This document shows, piece after piece, positions 11,024 to 24,256 of a stretch of 59,350 nucleotides of DNA. Numbering within the stretch: the stretch's first letter is position 1; every line of letters starts with the position of its first letter. Both the position numbers and the translations under genes were made by a program. Under the pieces are notes generated by a model. The model did not search any database. It was not told the origin of the DNA and saw only the letters and a list, made by a program, of their open reading frames with translations. Source of the DNA: Actinomortierella ambigua (lineage: Eukaryota; Mortierellomycota; Mortierellomycetes; Mortierellales; Mortierellaceae); contig JAAAJB010000158.1 of the NCBI GenBank assembly GCA_016098155.1, positions 1 through 59,350 of the forward strand, in the 5' to 3' direction.

Positions 11024-12711
11024 ATGTCTCTCTGGCGGCACCTGACGAGCGCGTCGTCGTCAAAGCTGTGGATTTCATCACGGACACCACCACTAGACAG
11101 CGGATCGGCAGCCATCCACTTGACACCCATCCATGGTCAATATACGTGGGCTTCGTGGCCTTTGATCACACCCAACCCCACTGCAATCTCAACAAAGTCG
11201 GCAACCCGCACAAGCCCGATGCGGTGGAACAAGAAGAGGCTTACGCGAAAGTCTAGCGATCAGCAGCATGCAACCGTCGTCGACCCTTGGACACGATCCA
11301 ATATACCCCGGCATACCACCTCGACGTACGGCCTCAACAGAGGTCGGTTCAGCAAAGACGCCAGTAGAAATACCCACCATCCAGCACCATTCACCTGCCT
11401 TCAGTGCAGGGTCCAGATCAGTCGTAACAGGGTAGTCTACCGGCACTCGACCCAATGGAGGGATTTTGGCGACGTGCATGGACAATTGACGGCGGCAGCG
11501 CCAAGATTGGTCCCAGTCAGGCTGTACTCTTCCGCCGCCTCTTCAAGCCCGCCATTTAAGGTACCACCAATACCGCCTTCGCCATCAACATCAATATCAT
11601 CATCATTGTCACCATCAGCAGCATCAGCGTCCTTGCCTGGAGAGCCATTGATAGCGCGGACAAAAAGGCCGATCTCACACGTGGAAAAGATCCGGCGGAA
11701 GCTCGAGCAGTACCTTCGAGCGCGGGATCCGGATAGTCTGTACAAGGAGTTTTGGCACATCTGTCGGGAGGAGAGCATAGAGAACCAGAAGCAGATCTGG
11801 TCAAGAGCAAGACTCAAGCAGTCATTGATCTATCGCCTGTTCAACGCGCCCGGGAAGCCCACCATGACTCGGACAAGCCAGCCCACCATCCGAGTCGTGT
11901 ACTCCACTGCCACCACGGCCAGAGGCGACGGCGTCGATAGCCATGACACGTCAGGCAGTGGATTGAGCGACGGCGGCCAGGGTTCATTCTCAGTAGCCGC
12001 GCGAAACAACGACAGCAGCAATTGCAACAGCACGAGCGAGTACATGCTCCGCTTTGTCTCGTCATCACATCCGGCGCGGCTTCTTCAGATACACCAATAT
12101 TTTGAGGAGGTGCTGGGCATTCCGGCAGGATCGGATGCTCGACTGGCGCTGATTGTTGCTCTATGCAGCCAAGGGGACATGCTCACCGCCGAAAGATTCT
12201 TTCGAATTTATCGCAGGCAGGCTGGCGAGCAGATGTACGGAGCCATGATTCGAGGCTGGGTGAGCAAGACGGACAAGCGGCTAGAGATACATGGCGCGGT
12301 GACGGAGGACCAATCGCAGATGTTGAGCAAACGACGGTCAGGCAGGATTAATTCAGCGATGGAACTGTTTTATGAGATGCAGCAATGCGGGATCACGCCC
12401 TCCTTTGAGACGTACCATACGTTGACGGTCGGGCTGGCGACATACAAGAACGACCTGGAGGCAGCAGAGCTGATGTTGCAGCACATGATTCTGCGAAAGG
12501 GGAAACCCTATGTGCAGGTGCTTCATATCTTGTTGCGTGAGTACGGGCGGCGTGGCGACTATGAGGCTATGCGCCGGATCTGGGGGCTGTACTCAGAGTA
12601 TGGTTTGCGACTCCGACCGATTTCCGGCAATGTGTTGCTCAAAGCGGTCTTTCAGCTCCGGGACAGTCAAGTGCAGGCGATGATCGATCGGTCTAGAGAG
12701 GAGAGAAGATC

Positions 12712-12768
<57 letters not shown>

Positions 12769-13813
12769 GTCGTCGGGAGACAATGGCAGTGATGATCAGC
12801 AAAGCCCGCTCGAGTTTCGGCGACGGCAGATTGCCGAGATTTGCGGTTCATTGTCGAGGCGGGACCGTGTGGATCCGGTCACACTCAGTACGCTCATCTA
12901 TGGCTATGGACATTTGGAAGGCGCGCAACAGGATCTTGATCAGGTCATCCAAGACCTACATGTGTCCAAGGTGCCGATGACAACTATTCTTTGGACGTCG
13001 ATCGTGATGGCTCGCATTGGCCAGCGCCAGCTCGATCGAGCGGAAGCTGCGCTGGGCGAGGCACTGACGTGGTTCAAGGACCAGGTGCTGCGCACTATCC
13101 CGCAGGCACCTTGGCTCCCCGAGGATGATGGGACGGAAGCTACTTTTACCACCGCCGCCGCCACCAATGCTACTATCACTACTACTACTCCCTCGAGGAA
13201 AAATCAAAAGTTGGGATGGAAAGCCGAGGTCGCTGAAGTTCGGCGACTTGTCTTGCCTATTCCGCGTGGTGTGTTCCATGCACTCATGGTCGGGATGGTA
13301 GAGTCGCATGATGTGGTTGGTATGGAGCGAGCGGCGGCGAAGATGATGGATCTGTATGAGTTTTGTGCCACGCACGAGGACGCAGTTCGTCGACTGGCGG
13401 GGTATTACAGCGGCGGCGGCAACGAGCGGACAGCATGGCGAGGGTTAGGACAGCAGGAGGCGGATGAGTATACGGCGAACATCTTGCTGCTGGGATACCT
13501 TGTTGGGCAGGAGACGGACAAGGCCCGGAAGGTGGCACATCACATCAAGCAGCATCCGTCGTGGGAGACGCGTCGTGGCCATGCGGGGATCGAGGCGCTG
13601 AAACAGCATGTGTTTCAACAGGCGAGGAAGAACGAGGCTCAGGCGATGCGGCAATCTGAGAGCAGCCGCGAGGGGGAGGGGGAGGAGGAGGAGGAAGTTG
13701 GCGAGCTGGACGACGATGTAGAAATTGATGTCCAGTCGTTGACCCACCGGTTGCGGAGTACGGTGGAGAAGGAGAGGTGCGCGATAGATGTAGAACCTGG
13801 GAAAGAAATGTAG
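11024..13813 (+). CDS. PPR-containing mitochondrial protein
   Basis: A single-exon frame of 929 residues from the first in-frame ATG. A T-rich stretch ending in TTTAG just before it looks like a 3' splice site, so a 5' UTR intron is possible. The first 180 residues are rich in Ser, Thr and Arg and poor in acid, as expected for a mitochondrial targeting region. The centre carries pentatricopeptide helices, for example SAMELFYEMQQCGITPSFET and YHTLTVGLATYKNDLEAAEL, plus further helix pairs at about residues 330-400 and 490-560. PPR proteins bind organellar RNA and act in its processing, stability or translation. A run of about 19 Gln interrupts the repeat array near residue 565, and the C-terminus is acidic. 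The RNA target is unknown. Confidence 0.8.
12713..12769 (+). repeat. (CAA)n microsatellite coding poly-Gln
   Basis: About 18 CAA units ending in CAG inside the PPR gene, encoding an uninterrupted Gln run. An almost pure CAA array is prone to length change. Confidence 0.95.
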
Positions 13814-16553
13814 AAAATGATGATGCCACTCCTATTTTTTTTTGTGGATTGAAACGGTGTGGTTGTCTTGCTGCTGGTTTGGAGGCGAAAGTTTAAAAAC
13901 CTCTGATAGAACATTTGTCGATCAGTACAGGAGTATGTAAGAGTCATCGAGGGCTTGTTGAAGTACTGTACCTATGAAAATGTGTCTGCTGAAACGAGGG
14001 CTGGTACCAAAAGAGGCGGGGACTTGTGGAGCAATGATTAGCCACGCACCAAAAGAGGATGTGGGGCAAACAACGTCGTTGGCATCATTATTGGTGACCA
14101 ATGAGTGGTCGCGAGTGCTGAGAAGAGGAGGAAGAGTGCTCCATTAAGGTTCTATAAAGATCCGTCGGAAAGAGTAGGGGATATAGAGAGAGGGGGGAGA
14201 GAGAGGGCTCGGATGCGCAAGCAACAAACAAACAAATCAAGTTGCAATGCTTTGAGTAACCTGTCCAAACTATTACGTTCAACATAGTAGCTGGGCCATC
14301 TTGCCTGCATGGTGGACGAACTTCAAGTCGTTCATTGCTCAGACTCGCGTGAGGAGAATATAATGATGAGCAGTGGGTAAGCGGGGGTGGTTCAGAGTCC
14401 GCCCAGGATACCTCGACTGAGATTACTGACACGTGTCATTGGAGTAGGAGAGGTGGAGAGGAGTAATGGTTCACCCTCAATCCACTCGAATGAACAAGCT
14501 GAGGGAGAGGAAAGAGAGAGAGAGAGAAAGAGAAAGAGAGGGTGCTGCTCTGTTCATTCATTCATTCCAGTGAGTAAGGTACATCCGAAGCATAGGTCAC
14601 TCCCCCCAACAAATAGTGGGACTGAGGCTAGTGCACAAAGGCCCGGGTGCCCAAACAGCCATTTTATTGCCTATCTCCCACCGCACCACCACCATGCCAC
14701 GCGTACAATACTCTTTCCTCTCTTTCTCTCTCCCTCTCTATCCCTCTCTTCTTTCTCATATTCATCCCTCCTCTCAAACGCAAAAAAAAAAAAAAAAAAA
14801 AAAAAGAAGATGTAGGAGGATTGAAGGGACTCGGAATATTATTTTCTTTTCTTGGTCAGCACCCTTGATTATGAAGGGAGGAATGAAAGAGCGGAGCACA
14901 TATTCGGGAGTACCACATGCACAGGTCAGTTCTAAAAGAGGACACTCTGAAATGCACTACGACCCCCACCATCCATGCTGTGGATTGAGCGCGGAGGGGG
15001 GGAGGGGAGAGGAAGGAGAGGGAAAAGGCAACAACAAAGAGAGTTTGTCAAGAGTATGGACAGTTACTTGGGGCAGAGACAGCTAGAGAGATAGGCTGGC
15101 CAGGGCTGGGGAGATAGGCTGGTTGGTTGGTGGTAGGAGAGATAGGCTCGAGGCTGCTGGTAAGGGTCAGTGGCGCGAGTGAACCTTGTTGGCCATGTGT
15201 TGCCCAACCAGGTCAGACGAGGGCGTATGAGGTATCGACAAGTTGTTGTGGCCAATGCTTTGATGTCCCAACGAATGACCCTCACAGGCACTGGGAGTGT
15301 ACTCATCAATCCGCAGGCAGGGGAGATGCGATAGGGGGGGCGTGTGGGCATCTCGGACAACAAAGCAACGCAAAACATGCCTGTGTCGCAGTGGTGGGGA
15401 AGGGTAACAACCCTAACTTTGTGTGCAGCAAACACTGCTGTACACATTATTCTCTTTTTCTTTCGAGTCACCAAACTGGGCATCCGGTGGGGGAAAGGAG
15501 CAGGAAGGCTAGAAGGATGAGGTAGATGGAAGGAAGAAGAAGGAGAGAAAGAAAGAGAGAGGGATTGACAAGAAGAGATGGTGGCTGGCCAGGCAGAGTA
15601 CGCTGTGGAGTAGGAGGAGGGCATGGTTAAAGTGAGTGTGTGTGGAGAAGGTGTTGAAGAAGAACAGAATGACTAGACAGAGTGGAGAAGCTCGAGAGGG
15701 AGCCGGGCTGACTCGGATACTCTCCACAGGTACAGGCAAGATGATATGCAGATGCAAAGAAAGATAGATGCAGACGACTCACTTTGCTCGACACTCACCC
15801 CTCGACACTCGACACTCGCACCCCCACACACTTCTCACTCACATTCTCTCCGCTTTCTCGCAAGATAAGAAAGAGAGTAAGGAGATGGGAGATATCTCCC
15901 TATGCCACTGCTCTTTGCCGTTCGTATTCTGTGCCCAAATCACGCCGGATTGTTTCTATCCGAGGCCAAGAATGCGAGACGGTTACCAGGGATGATTGTC
16001 CATCTATCTGTCTGTCTGTCTCTATCATATTCGTCTGTTCGTCTGTCTGCCTCTCTGTCTGTCTCCCTCTCTCCTCATTCTCCTCTGTCTCCCTCTGTCT
16101 CTCCTTTCTCTCCATGGCCTGATCGAAGACGTCTCGAGAGGGCGTAAAGCCAAAGGAGATTTTATATTGTTGTTTGTTGGAGTCCGTGGAACAAAGAAAC
16201 TCTCTTTATTTCTCCTTTTCTTTCTCTCTCCCTTTTTTTTTTTCTTCCTTCTTCTTTGCCTCCTCTTTTCTCCCCCCACCACCATTCTGTACCATTCTGT
16301 ACATTCTTGCTCTTGTTCTCATTCCCCCGACACTCTGTTAGCATTGGTCAACCCTCCTCCCTTCTCTCTCTCTCTTTCTCCGTCTCCCCCACACCCACCT
16401 CCTCCTTCCCTTTTTTGTTCTCCCCCCCACCCCCTCCCCCACCAACCATTTCTCTTCGCCCTCCGCCATTTCCTCCCACGGCCTTTTTTTTAAAGCGACT
16501 GACCCTCTTCAAGCCTGGTCCTCTTGGCTGCTGCATCACACACACCCGCAATC
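13814..16553. other. Intergenic and long pyrimidine-rich promoter region
   Basis: No supported gene in 2.7 kb. It holds a GA-rich tract at 14505-14540, a poly-A run at 14782-14805, CTGT-rich repeats at 16003-16100 and a long C/T-rich stretch at 16195-16480 directly upstream of the Zn2Cys6 gene. Apparent frames of 100-190 codons here are low-complexity artefacts. The strong pyrimidine bias just upstream of the ATG is typical of fungal promoters. Confidence 0.55.
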
Positions 16554-19500
16554 ATGACAAAGATCAAGCCTCGGCTGATTGCCCGCATTTCATGTCAAGA
16601 GTGCAGACGAAGGAAAACAAGATGCAACTTTGACGGCCAGTCGCAAAAGTGCTCCACTTGCGCCCGTATTGGCACACCCTGTATCTTTTCTCAAAAGAAT
16701 GGCACCATCCTCGACATCGACAAGGTCATTGAGGAAAACAATCCACATCTGGCCTACCAGCGGGAAAAGGAGCAGCGAGCCAGGGAACGCGCCGCCTCCT
16801 TCTCTACCTCGTCTCCTTCCACCTCCTTCCTGAGTAATGCAGCTGCCATCGGCCACGGCCAGCCAGCAGCCGTCGCCGCTGACCAAGGCACCCGGCCTAG
16901 TCGTAGCAATAGCTTGTCCGTCCTGAAAGGTCGCTCTTCTCCCACTGACGAACTGACCAGTGTTATGGACAGACTCCAGATTGATGCTTTTGGTATCGCA
17001 CCCCACACACTGCGCTCCTTTAGCCAGGTTGTAGGCGACAACGACTCGACATCCACCACTCCCGGCGGCTCCATGCCTTCCTCCGACACGGAGAGGGACC
17101 ACGACGACGAGACCGCGCCCAATGCTGGTCTGGCTGCATCGGTAGGACCAACACCACCACCACAAGCCTCGCTGGCAATGCCCCACCTCTTACATGACCC
17201 CGACAGCATCAACCCAGACGTCAAGTCGACCCTTTATCATAAACGGCGTAGTGGCAGCGCAGGGAGCACCTCTACCTCCAAGAGCAAGTCGTCTCGCAAC
17301 AAGGAAAGCGCCATCGGCATCGATATGGAGCTGATCGATCTCTACTTTAAGCACGTCCACCCATACCTCCTCATCTTGCACAAACCAAGCTTCTTCCGCC
17401 GACTGCACGATCCAAAGGATCCTGTGCCAGACTTCTTGCTTGCAGCCATGTACGCCGTCGCATCCAACTATTCCACCTCGGGACACAATGGGAAGCGGTA
17501 TCTCGATTTTTGGCTCTCGCGTCTGGATGCCACCATGGACAAACCACGCCTGTCAACCATCCAAGCATTGCTCATGATCATCAAGTACCACGAGGGTGTT
17601 AGACAAACAGGCTTTTACTTTCGTACCTACATGTATACCCAGATGGTCATTGTTCTTGCCAGAGTAAGTTTCATTCGGGCACTGTGAAACAAAAACCAAA
17701 AACCACATACACTGCAACCGCAAACTGATGGAATCCCCATCACTCTAATTATCCTACATATCGTCCCTAGGAGCTACAATTGCACAAGGCAACCCCCGTT
17801 AATATAAAGCTCGACCAGGAGAGCCATGAGGTGCGTCGGCGGCTGTTTTGGGCAGTGTTTGTCCTGGACCAGTTCATCTCCGTCTCTCAGGGTAGAACGA
17901 TGAACTTTCGCGAGGTGGAGCCGGAGGCCGACATGCCCCAGATCGATAACGAGGACCCCAACGACACAGAGGAGCTGGAGACAATCCTGAATGCCGTAGA
18001 GTACATCAAGCTCTCCAAAATCAACCACCAGGCGCTCATTCTCGTCCGCAAGTTCTTGACCAAGGTCGTGACACCCGAGGAGACTATCCCTCAAGGCATG
18101 CAACTGGCCCAGACTGCGCAACAGTGGAAGGATAACCTGCCTGAACGCCTGAGGCTCTCATCAAACAACCTGCCACGTACGCCCTACATCGCCATGCTCC
18201 ACCTTCTCTACGCTATGTGTGTAATCATGATTCAGCGCTGCTACTGCGAGGACCCAACCATCAGCCATCTCGAGATCGCCACCACCTCGCGCATTTCCTG
18301 TATCAACAATGCCAATCTGGTGACCGTCATGACCGATGAGATTTACTCAAAATATGGCATGCTGCCGCTCAACTACCCAATCCGCGGCTGCTACTTTGTC
18401 ATCTACTGCCTCATCGTTGCAGCCACCATCCAGTACAATGATCTTCGACGAGGAGGCCGGAATCTGATCGTCTTCAAGCGGACTCTCGCCCTCGTCAACA
18501 TCATCCTGCGTAGCTCGGCTGCGATCGACATTGAGAAAGAGGTTGATTTGCTCAAGACCTCGATGGAAGCCAGCACACACACACCCGTTTCACTACCAGC
18601 TGCTTTGCTGTCACACAATCCACACCCCCATGGCTTCTCCCCCTATGATCGCCCTCTCAAACCCATTCTGCCAGCCCCCCAAAGACATGGATCAAAGGCA
18701 GCACCACTCTACGCATCTTCGAGCATGACGTCTCCTGTCAGGATACGCAAGATTTCTCCAAAAAGTGTATCCAGCCCAGCTGCCTCGAAGCCGTGTCCTG
18801 CTGACACTGCTACCGCCATTGGGACTTCGCGTGATTCGTCTCTCACCTCGCCAACGCTAGTACCAGCATCTTCAATGACAAATAACACCAAACCGATCAA
18901 CCAGTCAGCGAATGACATGTCGCCGCCGCTATCAGTGCAGGACCACCCATCGCCAGCTTACGAGAGTGAAGAAAGACAGCGATCTCAGAGCGTCGAGATG
19001 GACATGGAAACACCTTGCCAGGCTGCAGTAACAACAGCTGCGGGTATCTTGGGCTCCATACCGGCCTTCACAGCACCGCAATCGCTGCCACCAGATTTCA
19101 GTGCATTCGCAATGGCACAGCAGCAGGCACTTGCCGCCGGACAGGCTACTCAGTCACTGCCTTTGTCGTCACTTGGTCAGCTTTTGGCTTTCCAGGAGCA
19201 ACAGCGACTGCAGCATGCACAGCAAAAGCAAACGACACCTGCGCAAAGTTTAGCGGAGCAAAGGCTGTTGGCCTCGTCGTTGTCTGCACAGTCCAACTCT
19301 TTGGACCAACTCACGGCAGCAGAGATCCGGGAACAGCACCGCCTGAACCAGCAGCATCAGCAGCAAGAGTTTCTAAGTCGGAATAACGCAACGGCCACGG
19401 CAGCCACATCACAACCGATGCCGGCAGCACCAACTTCGCAGCCGATGACTACAGGCGGAGGAAACGATGCGTTTCTGAGCAACTTTGCCAACCTCTACCA

Positions 19501-20170
19501 CTACCAGCAGATCAACTCGGACCAGGCCCAACAGGAGCTCATATCATTGCTCAGTGGTGGCCCCCTATTCCCTTACCCTGGCGCAATGAATGGCGGGGAC
19601 TCGATCCCACCATTTGCCATGCAACAACAACAACAACAACAACAACCGCAACAACAGGTATCCAACAATCATGAGGGGCTATCGCCCTCAAGCCTATCTT
19701 CTGGCTTTAGCCAGACTACATTCCACTCGCCGCCGACAGCCCCCCTCTTTTCCGGCTTCAGTAACCGGAACCGAGCACTCTCAGCGGACAGCGACTCGAG
19801 CATGACGGAGGGTCCGACCGTCGGATCGATTCAGCAATGCCAGCAGCATCAACAGTCGATGGCCACCAAACAGCCCACTGAGGGAGCGTTCTATAAGTCC
19901 GTCCTGGAGAATACCCCTTCGCCCGATATGTACAGCCAACTTGACATGGCGGGTTCGTTCCAGACTTATCTCGCACCAGAGGGCTCGCTCCCGGCCAGCA
20001 TGCGTCAGATCATTGACGAAACACTGAACGTGGACAAGATCCTTGCAGGACAACGTGATGGACGAGCACCTACGACTTTGGCGCCATCCGCCACCGGTGC
20101 CATGCATGATTCTACAGACTCGGCGGCGGCAGCGACCTCATCGAATCTCTTTGGTGTCCCTTCAAGCTAG
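16554..20170 (+). CDS. Zn2Cys6 fungal transcription factor
   Basis: Two exons, 16554-17663 and 17771-20170, joined in phase 0 by a 107-bp intron (GTAAGT to CCTAG); 1169 residues. The binuclear zinc cluster CQECRRRKTRC followed by CSTCARIGTPC lies at residues 13-42 with the expected C-x2-C-x6-C-x8-C-x2-C-x6-C spacing. A fungal-specific middle homology region starts near residue 260 (IDLYFKHVHPYLLILHKPSF) and runs through RRRLFWAVFVLDQFISVSQG. The C-terminal 500 residues are Gln-, Ser- and Pro-rich, typical of an activation domain, with a CAA-coded Gln run at about 19622-19650. It is a nuclear DNA-binding regulator; the target pathway is not deducible. The start is the first ATG in frame with the zinc cluster, 12 codons upstream of it. 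Confidence 0.93.
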
Positions 20171-20631
20171 GCCTAATAATAAACGTTCCCCTTCTCGACT
20201 TGTCCTACATTCCTTGTCCCCGCCAGTCTTGATAATTTGTATAATTTTCCCACGCAAGAAATTATCGTCACTTTTTATCCAGAGTCGGTACATCAAAAGA
20301 CTATATCTTTGTGGGACTGAGCGCTGCTGTTTATCTCCACAGAGGCGTTCTTGGCATATACACGCAACACCCCTTGTTGCTTGTGGGGCCGGGGGAAAAG
20401 AAGCCAATAATACCAGGCAGCATGTCTTGGTCACAGAAATGCAAGACGTGGTTTCGCATTTTTTTTCGTGCTGTCTTATATCTGCCCCCACTCTCCCTTC
20501 ACCCAACTCACTCTCCCATCTTTTCCACTTTTTTTTTTCAACAAGAAGGCATCCACTACGCACAACCGCCTGTACCTACTACTATTTCTACACCCATTTG
20601 CTCTCTAAAAACGTCAAAGCTTACAAAAAAA

Positions 20632-22270
20632 ATGTCGCAGGGAGGATCGATTTTGTCTGGCAATGCTCTCCTGGTAGGAATCCTAACCGTTATTGGTGTT
20701 GCCAGCTTCTGGTTCATGGCCACCACCGAAGAAGAACGTGCTGAAAAGTACGACCATATCAAGGACAAGACCAAGGAGGCTATGAAGGAAGCTGAGAAGG
20801 TAAATCCTTTTTTTTTCACAGCAATGCGCTTGTAGTGATCACTTTATCGGTTGCCACTGCTGTGGTTCTACTTCACTCGCTCACTTTCTCTCTCCTTCTT
20901 CTTTCCTCCTTTGTTTCTTTCGCTCTGCTGCTTATCTCTGTCTTTCTTTTCATTCTCTCTTTATTTTTTATCCTTCGTTCTATCGTTCATCATTCATTCA
21001 TTCGTTCGTTCTTTCCATCTTTCGGTCTGTCTTTCCATTCATCCTTCCATTCATCCGCGTCTTCTTTACGGGTACACGCCAGCTTGGCGAAAATGCCTAT
21101 GAAAAGGCACAACAGGCGGCCGAAGACACCTCGCGTAAACTCAGCGAGGCTGGCGAGGCCGTGCAGCACCGCGCGTCCGAGGTGGTCGACCAAGCCCGTG
21201 ACATAGCCGCTGAAGGGCTAGGGAAGGCCCAGCAAGCACTCAAGACCGGCCACGAACACTTGGCCGAGGCAGCAGAGGATGCTTGTGAGGGCGTGGAGGA
21301 AGGGCTCGAGTCGGCCAAGCAACACCTGAAGAATCCCCATCAATCCAAGGGCAACAAGCAGGGTAGCGCTGTGGCCGGTGCAGCCAAAGACGCAAAAAAG
21401 GCTGCCAAGGACGTGGGGGACAGCGTCAAGAAGACCGCCAAGGGTCTTGGGGATGATGTCAAAAAGGCAGTCGACGATACAAAGGAGACGGTGGAGGATG
21501 GAGCCCACAAGGCCAAGAAGCACACCGACAAGAAGTTGAACGAAGCCAAGAAGGCTGGCAACCATGCCAAGGATGATGTCAAGGAAGGGGTGGCCAAAGC
21601 CAAGGACGACGTCAAAGAAGGTGCGACCAAAGTCAAGGACGACGTCAAGGAAGGTGTGAACAAAGCCAAGGACAACGCGAAGGAAGGTGTGAACAAAGCC
21701 AAGGACAACGCCAAGGACGGTGCGACCAAAGTCAAGGACGACGCCAAGGAAGGCGTGACCAAAGCCAAGGACGACGCCAAGGAAGGGGTAACCAAAGCCA
21801 AGCAGCACGCTGGCAAGACTGGAGAGGATCTGAAAAGAGCGGCCGACAAGGCTAGCGGTGAGGTGAGAAAGGCGGCTGGCAAGGCTGGCGAGGAAGTGAG
21901 AAGGTCGGCCAAGAAGGCCGGCAACAGGATCGGCCAAGCGGCCGAGGAAGTGGCAGAGGAGTTTGAGGATGCGATCGAGGATTTCGAGGAGGCCAAGGCC
22001 CACGATCACCTTGATGCAATGTCTTGGGCAGATCATGTCAAGGCCACGCCAGCAGCGACGACTGGTCACCAGCAGGGCAACCATCCCCCCAAGAACGTGC
22101 ACACTGCCCCGATCAAGACTGTGGCTGATCGAGGAATCCACCTCGAAGGCAATCAGGATATGAACGAGTATGCGCCACATGCTGACCCTGGCCGCAAGAC
22201 CAAGGCTAGCCAGACATTGGACCGGATGAGCCAGCACCACCAATCCGACAATGTCCTTGGTAATGTCTAA
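20632..22270 (+). CDS. Membrane-anchored LEA-like 11-mer repeat protein
   Basis: Exons 20632-20799 and 21083-22270 (intron 283 bp, CT-rich); 451 residues. Residues 11-30 (NALLVGILTVIGVASFWFMA) form one hydrophobic helix near the N-terminus. The rest is highly charged and Ala/Lys/Asp-rich. From about residue 210 to 300 it repeats an 11-residue unit of the type KAKDDVKEGVT roughly nine times. That periodicity is the hallmark of group-3 LEA and related amphipathic-helix proteins, which stabilise membranes or coat lipid surfaces during drying or stress; perilipin-like lipid-droplet binding uses similar 11-mers. A cytosolic face anchored in an internal membrane is inferred. The C-terminal 90 residues lack repeats and contain NVHTAPIKTVADRGIHLEGN. 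The ATG follows an A-rich context and the reading frame crosses the splice site without a shift. Confidence 0.75.
21560..21810 (+). repeat. 33-bp coding tandem repeats
   Basis: About seven to nine imperfect 33-bp units (GCCAAGGACGACG followed by TCAAGGAAGG and variants), each encoding one 11-residue LEA-like unit. Adjacent units are similar enough to suggest recent expansion. Confidence 0.85.
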
Positions 22271-22815
22271 CAGCCAACTGCACCCACAAACAAAGCTCAG
22301 AGAGGTGAGAGGGAGGAGGAAGGAGAATGACGCAGAAGGATGAATCTTTTTTACATGGTTGGCTATGCTGGAATGGACCATAGAAGGAAAAAAAATCGAT
22401 AATGAATCTAACACATATCTTACTCCTGTGTCACCCCCTCCCTCCCTTTTCACGTTCTCCGTGCATCGCCAACTCAACTACACTCTATCGGACACCTCGA
22501 TCCTTTTCAAGATGTGAACCATTCGGAGCTCCGAGTGGATGCCCCAGAGTTCAAACCCCGAGGACAACTGTAAATTCCCCCCTTCCCCGTCTCTCCCCGT
22601 CTCTCCTCTCTCTCTCTCTTGCACACACACACATGTCCATTTTCTACTAGTCTAGTAGATACTACTACTGCGCTTGTAGATCATACAGGTCAATGTTTTA
22701 AAGGCTTATGTTATTTTGGGGAGAAAGTATCGTACAACGCAAAAGGGGATGATGCAATGGAAGGGAGAGATGCCAAGTAAGGGGAGATATGGACGAAAGT
22801 AGGGTTTATCTTTGC
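22271..22815. other. Convergent 3' intergenic region
   Basis: Lies between the converging 3' ends of the LEA-like gene and NFU1. No gene seen; CT- and CA-rich patches at 22600-22635. Confidence 0.5.
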
Positions 22816-23856
22816 TTATTGGTTCAGCAGACGCTGCTCCAACTTTGCAAACTCGAGCTGGCCCATCTCCTCCTCCGGGTCAAAGACCTGCTCGACAGAT
22901 GTGACCTCGGGGACATAGTGCATCAGCATGTTCTCGATGCCGTTCTTCAATGTGACGGTCGAGCTGTCGCAGGTACGGCAGGCGCCCTTGAGCTTGAGCT
23001 TGACGATGCCGTCCTCAAAGCCACGGTACTCGATATCGCCACCGTCGTCCTGGATGGAAGGGCGAATGCGTGTATCGAGCAGCTCCTTGATCATCTGCAC
23101 GGTCTCGCTATCGTCCTCGAGGATCATGGTGTCGGTGGGGACATTAGCGTCGCCGTCATGGAGCAGAATGGGCTGTCCTGAGGCGAAGAAGTCCATGATG
23201 GAGGAGTAGATGTCAGGCTTCATCAGTTGCCAGACAGCATCTTGGTCCTTTGTAATGGTGACAAAGTCGGGACCAAAGAAGACGCCGCGCACGCCCTCGA
23301 TCTGGAACAGCTTCTTTGCCAGTGGAGACTGCATGGCGTTCCGTGCGTCCAGAAACTCTGCTGTCGATGAGTCAGTCATGACAGCCACTCCAGGAATGAA
23401 CTTGAGCGAGTCCTGGTTGGGTGTCGTCTCTGTCTGGATAAACATGGTGCGCACTAGATTGTCCTTAAGGCTGTTAGTTCACAGAGGTCGTTTCCCTTTT
23501 CTTCCATTCTTTCTGTATCCCCTCCCCTCTTCCCCTCTCTTCCCTTTCCTTCCTTCCTTCCTTCCTTCTTTCTTTTTCTTTCTCTATCCTCTGTTGTCAT
23601 TCCTGGTGGGCACTCCTCCTTTTTTGTTCCATGGTGCATGTATGAATGCAGTACCTTGCTGCGCAGAGGTGGCCTTGAGTGCGAGGTTGGTCCGCAGAGC
23701 TGTGGACGGGCGGGGCAGGGGAGAGAAGAGGCCTGTCCGTGCTGTGGAGGCAGTCGAGAGGAAGGAGCGGGCAGCAGGGGCAGTGCGAAGAGACGAAGTG
23801 GCAGCACGAGCCGCGGTGGAGCGAGCCAGGTGGCGGGCAATGGAGGGCACCAACAT
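22816..23856 (-). CDS. NFU1: Mitochondrial Fe-S cluster scaffold/carrier NFU1
   Basis: Exons 23856-23655 and 23453-22816 (intron 201 bp); 279 residues, the normal size. The first exon encodes an Arg/Ser/Ala-rich, acid-free presequence for mitochondrial import. The second begins with [19 protein letters not shown], the Nfu N-terminal domain. The NifU-type C-terminal domain contains [13 protein letters not shown] and the cluster-ligating CxxC in [13 protein letters not shown]1 passes 4Fe-4S clusters to lipoyl synthase and respiratory complexes I and II. The acceptor at 23454 was chosen because it joins GTG-CGC-ACC-ATG in frame, giving the conserved RTMFIQT; the nearer upstream AG sites give stops. 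Confidence 0.95.
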
Positions 23857-24256
23857 GATGTCTGAATGTATATGTATGTCTGGTCAATGAGGGTGAGCGC
23901 AAGAGAGTGGAGTTACCTTTTTTTTTATTTCAGTGGGGGAGCGAGGCTGGATGCGATATAAGCGGATTAAGTACCAACCTGATCAAAGGTGATTTGGTGG
24001 TATGCTCGAGTGGCTTGGCATTGTTTGGTCACTCGCCCTTGTTGGCCTGTGGCCCACTCCCGAAAGAGGAGTGTGAGAGAGAGAATGATGTTGCAGGAAG
24101 AAAAACGGTGTCAGAAAAGGGGACGCCAAAAAGTTGAACTCCTTTGTTGGAAGGCCTTCCTTGTCCGTCCTCGCACCCACCACCACTTCCACCACCAACC
24201 TCCTTTCTCACTCACACATACACACACATACTTTCTTTCTCTCGCACACACCCTCA

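Noticed and set aside
21218..22477. 419-codon open frame on the minus strand
   Set aside because: Antisense shadow of the LEA-like repeat gene; length arises from its biased repeat codons, and the peptide is an artificial Gly/Leu/Val repeat without a domain.
22530..22580. tRNA-like GTTCAAA motif
   Set aside because: The flanking bases do not form a T-stem or acceptor stem; no tRNA gene was found in the window by eye.
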